Of a DNA stretch of 38,557 bases, positions 31,423-38,557 are shown piece by piece. Positions within the stretch are counted from its first letter, which is position 1. Each line of letters starts with the position of its first letter. The notes beneath the pieces are model-generated. The model searched no databases. It saw only the letters and a program-made list of their open reading frames with translations, and was not told where the DNA came from. Position numbers and translations under genes: made by a program. This DNA comes from JAWLCA01 sp050485905 (lineage in GTDB: Bacteria > Pseudomonadota > Alphaproteobacteria > Rhodobacterales > Rhodobacteraceae). Location: contig JBJHCH010000024.1 of NCBI GenBank assembly GCA_050485905.1, forward strand, positions 1 to 38,557, in the 5' to 3' direction.

Positions 31423-33336
31423 ATGAGTCTCCCCCCCGGATTCCTGGACGAGTTGCGCACCCGGATCACGCTGAGTTCCATCGTCGGCCGCAAGGTGGCA
31501 TGGGATCAGCGCAAGTCGAACATGGCCAAGGGCGACTGGTGGGCGCCGTGCCCGTTCCATCAGGAAAAGTCGCCGTCGTTCCACGTCGACGACCGCAAGG
31601 GGTTCTACTACTGCTTCGGCTGCCACGCGAAGGGCGACGTCGTCACCTTCCTGCGCGAATCCGAGAGCATGGGTTTCATCGAGGCGGTGGAGCTGCTGGC
31701 CGCCGAGGCCGGAATGACCATGCCTGCCCGCGACCCCAAAGCCGCCGAGCGCGCCAGCCGCCGCGACCAGTTGGCGGAGGTGATGGAGCAGGCGGCGCGC
31801 TGGTTCCGGCTGCAACTGGCGTCGAACACCGGGGCGGCGGCGCGGGAGTATCTGGAGCGCCGGCGCCTGTCCGACACGGCGCGAGAGCGGTTCGGAGTCG
31901 GCTTCGCCCCCGACGCGCGGCAGGCGCTTTGGTCGCATCTGACCGAAAGGGGTGTTGCGGCCGAGATGATCCTTGCCGCCGGGCTGGCGGCCGACCCGGA
32001 CGACGGCCGCGCGCCCTATGACCGCTTCCGGGACCGGATCATCTTTCCTATCCGCGACGTCCGCGGCCGCTGCATCGCTTTTGGCGGCAGGGCGATGGAC
32101 CCGAACGCCAAGGCGAAGTACTACAACAGCCCAGACACCGAACTCTTCGACAAGGGCCGCAGCCTTTACAACATCGGCCCGGCCAGAGAGGCCGCCGGAA
32201 AGGGCGCGCCGCTGATCGTGGCCGAGGGCTACATGGATGTGATCGCGCTTTCGGAAGCCGGTTTCGGGGCAGCCGTTGCGCCGCTGGGCACGGCGATCAC
32301 CGAGGATCAGTTGCGGATGCTCTGGCAGGTCCACCCGGAGCCGGTGGTGATGCTCGACGGTGATACGGCGGGCCTGCGCGCGGCGCTCAGGCTGATCGAC
32401 CTTGCCCTGCCGATGATGGAGGCGGGGCAGGGGCTGCGCTTCTGTACCCTCCCGAAAGACATGGACCCCGATGACCTGATCCGCGCGCAGGGGGCGGCGG
32501 CGATGCAGAAGGCGCTGGATGCCGCTCAGCCGATGGTTGCGCTGCTTTGGCGGCGCGAGACGGAGGGCAAGACCTTCGACAGCCCGGAGCGCCGCGCGGC
32601 ACTAGATAAGACCCTGCGCGCCGCCATCGGGCGGATCCGCGACCCGTCGATTCGCGCCCACTACGGCGAGGAGATTCGCCGCCTGCGGTTCGATCTTTTC
32701 GGCCACCGCTCGAAAGGCCAGCGCCCCGCGCGTGGCCAGCCCGCGCCCGTCCACCCGGTAACTCGCGGCACGATCCTGGCTGCAGCCGCCGACGATAGCG
32801 TGGCCGACCGGCTGCGCGAGGCTGTGATCCTGGCCACCCTGGCCCTCCATCCGACGCTGATCCGCGGCTTTGAGGCGGCGCTGGAAACTGTCGAGGTCAC
32901 GGGTTCCGACCACGCGTTGATCCGTGACGCGCTGTTGTCCGCCGACCTGACCTCGGATGAGGGGGTGTTGCATCAGATGGAGGGGGAAGCGCGCGCTGCC
33001 CTTGAAAAACTGATGGCGCAAAGCCACCTTCAGGTGATCCCATGCCTGCGCCGCCCCGGCGATGAAGAGCTTGCGCGAAAGACGCTGGCCGGGGAACTGG
33101 CGAAACTTGCCGCCCGGCGCGGCGCGCTGGCCGAGATCGAGGACGCGATGCACGACATGACCGGACTGGTTGACGAGGGCCTGACCTGGCGTGTGACCGA
33201 GGCTGCGCGCGCCCGTGAACGTGCCGAGGCAGTGCGGCTGAACGACAGTGCCGACATGGGAGAGGATCGCGTTGCGCTCTCGGACACGCTTGATTCGCTG
33301 ATTCGTGACGAAGCCTGGATCAAGAAAAGACGCTGA
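31423..33336 (+). CDS. dnaG: DNA primase
   Basis: This enzyme makes RNA primers at the replication fork. The 637-residue protein has the N-terminal zinc-binding domain with C43, H46, C64 and C67 (CPFHQEKSPSF...YYCFGC). The catalytic core has EGYMDVIAL (Glu268) and the TOPRIM LDGDTAGLRAA (Asp312, Asp314). The C-terminal helicase-interacting domain is diverged, as usual in alphaproteobacteria. The ATG has only a weak ribosome site (GGCGGA). It is 39 bases after soxG and 79 before rpoD, so the macromolecular synthesis pair dnaG-rpoD is kept but rpsU is not beside it. Confidence 0.97.
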   Translation: MSLPPGFLDELRTRITLSSIVGRKVAWDQRKSNMAKGDWWAPCPFHQEKSPSFHVDDRKGFYYCFGCHAKGDVVTFLRESESMGFIEAVELLAAEAGMTMPARDPKAAERASRRDQLAEVMEQAARWFRLQLASNTGAAAREYLERRRLSDTARERFGVGFAPDARQALWSHLTERGVAAEMILAAGLAADPDDGRAPYDRFRDRIIFPIRDVRGRCIAFGGRAMDPNAKAKYYNSPDTELFDKGRSLYNIGPAREAAGKGAPLIVAEGYMDVIALSEAGFGAAVAPLGTAITEDQLRMLWQVHPEPVVMLDGDTAGLRAALRLIDLALPMMEAGQGLRFCTLPKDMDPDDLIRAQGAAAMQKALDAAQPMVALLWRRETEGKTFDSPERRAALDKTLRAAIGRIRDPSIRAHYGEEIRRLRFDLFGHRSKGQRPARGQPAPVHPVTRGTILAAAADDSVADRLREAVILATLALHPTLIRGFEAALETVEVTGSDHALIRDALLSADLTSDEGVLHQMEGEARAALEKLMAQSHLQVIPCLRRPGDEELARKTLAGELAKLAARRGALAEIEDAMHDMTGLVDEGLTWRVTEAARARERAEAVRLNDSADMGEDRVALSDTLDSLIRDEAWIKKRR

Positions 33337-33395
33337 CCTCTTTCCGCGTCTGTGATTCGCTCTATTGATTCGCTACAACGTCACAACGATTCGCC
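33292..33395. repeat. Cluster of GATTC (GANTC) sites before rpoD
   Basis: GATTCG occurs at 33292, 33300, 33354, 33367 and 33388. The copies at 33292, 33354 and 33367 extend to GATTCGCT, and that at 33388 is GATTCGCC. GANTC is the site of the alphaproteobacterial cell-cycle methyltransferase CcrM and a determinant of GcrA binding. Five sites in 104 bases is far denser than expected in GC-rich DNA. Three of them lie in the 79-base dnaG-rpoD gap, where a promoter for rpoD is likely. Confidence 0.6.
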
Positions 33396-33415
33396 CCGCT
33401 GCTACAGGACGCCCA

Positions 33416-35401
<1,986 letters not shown>

Positions 35402-35402
35402 G

Positions 35403-35431
35403 CGACGGGGCGCCCCAGGACGGGGCGTCGT
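35403..35431 (+). terminator. GC-rich inverted repeat after rpoD
   Basis: CGAC and GCCCC (35403-35416, separated by a GGGGC bulge) can pair with GGGGC and GTCG (about 35422-35430). GGGGCGCCCC within it is itself a palindrome. No T-run follows, so it is at best a Rho-dependent or weak terminator of the dnaG-rpoD transcript. Confidence 0.3.
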
Positions 35432-35558
35432 GCGTCTACGATATGGTGCCGGCGGCGCTGCCTGATCGCGCAGGCGTGTTTTGGCGTGCGCACTTCGCTT
35501 CGCGATAGCAGTGATTTCGGCGCTATGTTCAGATCAGTTCTGGATGGAGGTTGTGATC

Positions 35559-35969
35559 ATGCGAATACCCGCTGTTTTCCCGAAGACTCTCGCCCTTGCC
35601 GCCGCGCTCGCGTCGCTGCCGATATCGGCGGTGGCGTTCACCGCTCAGAACGGAATGCATGTTCAGCAGACCGGCCCCGGGGATATGGCTGTCGGCTACT
35701 GGTCGCTCGCCTCTGAAACCGATTACTGGTGCGCCGCAGGGGATTATGCTGCGCGCGTTCTGGGCGTGCCCAGTGCGACACGGCTCTACCGCGCAACGCC
35801 AAAACCGCGGGGGCGGGCACAGGGGATCGTCTTCACGCTAGAGCCTGCACGGCGGGCCGAGGGCGCCGGGCTGTCGTCCTTCGGCTCCGGCCCGCGCGAT
35901 GGCAGCATTTCGGTCGGAATGGCGGTCGGATCATACTGCCGCATCCCCAAACCGCTCGACTGGTTCTGA
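35559..35969 (+). CDS. Exported hypothetical protein, 136 residues
   Basis: I do not recognise a family. The N-terminus MRIPAVFPKTLALAAALASLPISAVA is a clear Sec signal with a likely cut after AVA. The mature part is about 110 residues with two Cys (WCAAGDYAARVLG and YCRIPKPLDWF), which could form a disulphide. The middle YRATPKPRGRAQGIVFTLEP is basic. ATG 35559 is chosen because GGAGG (35546-35550) lies eight bases upstream; the open frame begins earlier at 35481 without such a site. Its stop converges with the LivM-like gene, with nine bases between the two. A periplasmic role is likely but unknown. Confidence 0.75.
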   Translation: MRIPAVFPKTLALAAALASLPISAVAFTAQNGMHVQQTGPGDMAVGYWSLASETDYWCAAGDYAARVLGVPSATRLYRATPKPRGRAQGIVFTLEPARRAEGAGLSSFGSGPRDGSISVGMAVGSYCRIPKPLDWF

Positions 35970-35978
35970 AGCGCGCGG

Positions 35979-37283
35979 CTACTTTTCCGGGATCAGGCCG
36001 CGCGGATTGAAGCGCAGCACGAGCAACAGCACCAGCCCCATGGTGAGCAGCCGCATGTGAGCGGCAGAATCCAGCAGATGCGCCTTCAGCGCCGACCCAT
36101 CGGCCATGCCAGAGGTGATCGCCTGCATCAGCCACAGGCCCATCGGCTCCACCTGAACCCAAAGCCACCAGATCAGGAAGCCGCCCAGCACTGCGCCCCA
36201 GTTATTGCCGGATCCGCCCACGATCACCATGACCCAGACGAGGAAGGTGAATCGCAGCGGCTGATAGGTGGTCGGTGTCAATTGGCTGTCCAGCGTGGTC
36301 ATCATCGCGCCGGCCAGTCCGCAAACGGCAGAGCCCAGGATGAAGATCTGCAGGTGCCGTGCGGTGACGTTCTTGCCCATCGCCTCGGCCGCGACCTCGT
36401 TGTCGCGGATCGCGCGCATCATCCGGCCCCAGGGAGAGTTCAGCGCCTTCTCCGCCAGCCAGATCAGGATCAGCAGCACGACGACAAAAAGCCCCGCATA
36501 GGCAAGCTTCACCGTGATTGATGAGGCCGTTACAGGATCGAAGCCCCAGCTTGTGACCCGTTCGACAAAGCCGGGGTCGCGCTGCAGATCGACCTCGTAG
36601 GGAACAGGGCGGGGCAGGGCGATCACGTTCTTGACGCCCCGGCTCAGCCAGTCCTCGTTTTTCAGCATGGCAATGATGATTTCGGCAATGCCAAGCGTGG
36701 CGATGGCCAGATAGTCGGCACGCAACCCGAGCGCGGTTTTTCCGATGATCCATGCCGCACCGGCGGCCAGCAGCCCGCCCACCGGCCAGGACAGCAGGAT
36801 GGGCAGGCCGAGGCCGCCGAGGTAGCCCGTCGCGGCCGGATTTACCGCCTCGACCGCCGACACGGCCGGATCGAATACCGCGCGATAGATGAAGAAGCCG
36901 ACGATCAGTATGGCCACCGTCCCGAACCCGCGCGCGGCGCCGCGGGGCATCCGCCTGTAGAACAGAATCGCCCCGATGATCGTGGCGGCACCAAGTATCA
37001 GCCCAAGAATGATGCGCACCCCGCCGGCCGCCCAGGCGTCAGTCACCGGCGGCATAGACACGATCACGGCCGCCAGCCCGCCCAGCGCCACGAAGCCCAT
37101 CACCCCGATGTTGAACAGCCCGGCATAGCCCCATTGCATGTTCACGCCGAGCGCGAGGATTGCAGAAATGAGCCCCATGTTCAGGATCGTCAGCGAGACG
37201 TTCCAGCTCTGAACCATGCCCGTGCCGACGAACAGCGCGGCCACCGCAGCGAAAAACGCGATGTTTCGCAGGTTGATCGTCAT
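35979..37283 (-). CDS. Branched-chain amino acid type ABC transporter permease (LivM-like)
   Basis: This 434-residue inner-membrane permease belongs to a HAAT-family importer. LivM hallmarks include LNMGLISAILALGVNMQWGYAGLFNIG near the N-terminus, GLRADYLAIATLGIAEI in the middle and WGRMMRAIRDNEVAAEAMGKN (coupling loop). It is longer than many LivM proteins because of extra membrane segments at about residues 88-150. The ATG overlaps the LivH-like stop by four bases (ATGA). Substrate is probably branched-chain amino acids or a related solute such as an amide; sequence alone does not decide. Confidence 0.9.
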   Translation of the reverse strand: MTINLRNIAFFAAVAALFVGTGMVQSWNVSLTILNMGLISAILALGVNMQWGYAGLFNIGVMGFVALGGLAAVIVSMPPVTDAWAAGGVRIILGLILGAATIIGAILFYRRMPRGAARGFGTVAILIVGFFIYRAVFDPAVSAVEAVNPAATGYLGGLGLPILLSWPVGGLLAAGAAWIIGKTALGLRADYLAIATLGIAEIIIAMLKNEDWLSRGVKNVIALPRPVPYEVDLQRDPGFVERVTSWGFDPVTASSITVKLAYAGLFVVVLLILIWLAEKALNSPWGRMMRAIRDNEVAAEAMGKNVTARHLQIFILGSAVCGLAGAMMTTLDSQLTPTTYQPLRFTFLVWVMVIVGGSGNNWGAVLGGFLIWWLWVQVEPMGLWLMQAITSGMADGSALKAHLLDSAAHMRLLTMGLVLLLVLRFNPRGLIPEK

Positions 37284-38290
37284 GACGATTGCCCCCTGAA
37301 CAGACCTGTCGGGCGGAACAGCAGCACGATGACCAGGATCGTGAAGCTGACGGCGAACTTGTAGTCGGTGGACATGAGCTGCATCAGCCCGGCGGGCATC
37401 CAGTCCTCTGGCAGGATATAGGCTGCCACACGGCGCCAGGCATAGGTCACCATCACCTCGGAATAGGCGATGATGAACCCACCTGCGATGGCACCCAGCG
37501 GGTTGCCCAACCCGCCGACGATGGCAGACGCGAAGATCGGCAGCAGAAGCTGGAAATAGACAAAGGCGCGGAAGCTCTTGTCGAGGCCGTAGAGAACGCC
37601 CGCCGTCGTCGCCAGTGCGGCGGTGATGATCCAGGTGACCGCAACCACCCGTTCGGGGTTGATGCCCGACAGCAGCGCCAGATCCTCGTTGTCAGAGAAG
37701 GCCCGCATCGATTTTCCAGTGCGGGTCCGGTTCAGGAACCAGAACAGCAGCGCCACGGCCACGGCGGCGGTCACCGCGGTGATGACCTGTGTGGACCGGA
37801 TCGCCAACCCCTCTGCCAGCCCGGTAAGGTCGCGGAATTCCCGCGCGCTGATGATGAAGCGGCCGCCGTCGTCGAAGTTCACATCGCCCACGCCGATACC
37901 AAACCGCACCAGCCCGTTCATCACGAACATCACCCCCATGGAGACGATGACGAGGATGATCGGCGACACCTTCTGCTTGCGGTAAAAGCGATAGATCCCC
38001 CTGTCGGTGCCGAGCAGCAGCAGCGCGGTGGCAAGGATGCCGAAGGGCAGGGCGATCAGCGCCGTGGGCAAGGGCGCAATCGACAGGCCGATCCCCTGAA
38101 ACACCCAGGTCAGCAGGATCACGACCATCGTGCCGAATGCCATCGTGTCGCCATGGGCGAAGTTCGAAAAGCGCAGGATCCCGAAGATCAGCGTCACACC
38201 CAGCGCACCCAGCGCCAGTTGCGCGCCATAGGCCGTGGCCGGGATGAAGACGAAGTTCAGGAACACGACCAGGGCGTTGAGAAATTCCAT
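37280..38290 (-). CDS. Branched-chain amino acid type ABC transporter permease (LivH-like)
   Basis: This 336-residue inner-membrane permease is the partner of the LivM-like protein. Typical segments are GALGVTLIFGILRFSNFAHGD near residue 28, the coupling loop RTGKSMRAFSDNEDLALLSGI and the late IVGGLGNPLGAIAGGFIIAYSE. The frame is open to 38386, but ATG 38288-38290 (MEFLNALVVFLNFVF) begins where family homology begins. It is four bases after the ATPase stop, so the three genes form one operon. Confidence 0.92.
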   Translation of the reverse strand: MEFLNALVVFLNFVFIPATAYGAQLALGALGVTLIFGILRFSNFAHGDTMAFGTMVVILLTWVFQGIGLSIAPLPTALIALPFGILATALLLLGTDRGIYRFYRKQKVSPIILVIVSMGVMFVMNGLVRFGIGVGDVNFDDGGRFIISAREFRDLTGLAEGLAIRSTQVITAVTAAVAVALLFWFLNRTRTGKSMRAFSDNEDLALLSGINPERVVAVTWIITAALATTAGVLYGLDKSFRAFVYFQLLLPIFASAIVGGLGNPLGAIAGGFIIAYSEVMVTYAWRRVAAYILPEDWMPAGLMQLMSTDYKFAVSFTILVIVLLFRPTGLFRGQSS

Positions 38291-38294
38291 GACC

Positions 38295-38557
38295 TCAGCC
38301 CCCCAGGAACGATCGGCGCACTTCGGGGTCGGCCAGCAGTGCCTGCCCGGTGTCGGTATATGCGTTGCGGCCCTGCACCAGCACATAGCCCTTGTCGGCG
38401 ATGGCCAGCGCCTGGCGCGCGTTCTGCTCGACCATCAGGATCGAGATGCCGGTGCGCGCCACCTCGATGATCCGGTCGAACAATTCATCCATCACGATCG
38501 GGCTGACGCCTGCCGTGGGTTCGTCCAGCATCAGCACCTTGGGCTGCGTCATCAGCG
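38295..38557 (-). CDS. Branched-chain amino acid type ABC transporter ATPase (LivF-like), partial
   Basis: Only the C-terminal 87 residues lie in the window; the 5' end is beyond the right edge. Visible are the Walker B and D-loop (KVLMLDEPTAGVSP) and the switch histidine region, here LMVEQNARQAL with a Gln in place of the usual His, as in LivF. The end is YVLVQGRNAYTDTGQALLADPEVRRSFLGG, typical of LivF. It is the first visible gene of the operon, and a LivG partner is expected further to the right. Confidence 0.9.
   Translation of the reverse strand, partial: LMTQPKVLMLDEPTAGVSPIVMDELFDRIIEVARTGISILMVEQNARQALAIADKGYVLVQGRNAYTDTGQALLADPEVRRSFLGG

Noticed and set aside
30670..32334. 554-residue open frame on the minus strand
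   Set aside because: Antisense to soxA, soxG and dnaG; no domain is visible.

Overview
The window reads as a GC-rich alphaproteobacterial chromosome segment, most likely order Rhodobacterales. I infer this from the protein families, the FDH3-type formate dehydrogenase locus with its DUF3305/DUF3306-type accessory genes, the four-subunit sarcosine oxidase operon, and a clustering of GANTC (CcrM-type) sites. I see no rRNA, tRNA, CRISPR array, insertion sequence or prophage gene. It looks like core and metabolic genome rather than an island.

Layout. Positions 1-2849 (minus) hold a polyamine-type ABC importer (ATPase and two permeases; the second permease is cut by the left edge). Positions 3094-4071 (plus) encode a TehA/SLAC1-family membrane protein, followed by guaB (4143-5591). 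Positions 5637-8293 (minus) form a tightly overlapping four-gene phospholipid operon: acyltransferase, CDP-diglyceride synthetase, an unknown 130-residue membrane protein, and a CDP-alcohol phosphatidyltransferase with an unusual active-site motif. Positions 8391-19529 are a formate dehydrogenase locus. A multi-cluster ferredoxin-like protein lies on the minus strand. Divergent from it on the plus strand come a biotin/lipoate-ligase-like protein, two uncharacterised proteins (DUF6505-like and DUF6352-like), DUF3305, DUF3306, a TorD-type chaperone, a small Tat-signal protein, and the alpha, beta and gamma subunits. A clear hairpin terminator closes the locus.

Positions 19600-21476 carry an Mrp/ApbC Fe-S carrier, a 51-residue membrane-anchored peptide and coaD. 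Positions 21670-23100 encode glutamate dehydrogenase. A 290-base gap follows, with a terminator hairpin and an 11-bp phased array of GTGCAT repeats. Positions 23390-26329 are a TadG-TadE-TadE trio without the rest of a Tad pilus locus. Positions 26429-31383 are soxB-soxD-soxA-soxG (tetrameric sarcosine oxidase), followed on the same strand by dnaG and rpoD. The gap upstream of rpoD and the end of dnaG contain five GATTC sites in about 100 bp. A small exported protein (35559-35969) follows. The right end (minus) is a branched-chain amino acid type ABC importer: two permeases and the end of an ATPase cut by the window edge.

How the parts fit. Sarcosine oxidase releases a one-carbon unit at the formaldehyde/methylene-tetrahydrofolate level. 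Formate dehydrogenase would oxidise the resulting formate at the periplasmic membrane face, and glutamate dehydrogenase and the importers fit use of nitrogenous osmolytes and amino acids. This metabolic link is inference from co-location. The least understood parts are the formate dehydrogenase accessory genes, the parallel phospholipid operon, and the repeat array upstream of the tad-like trio.
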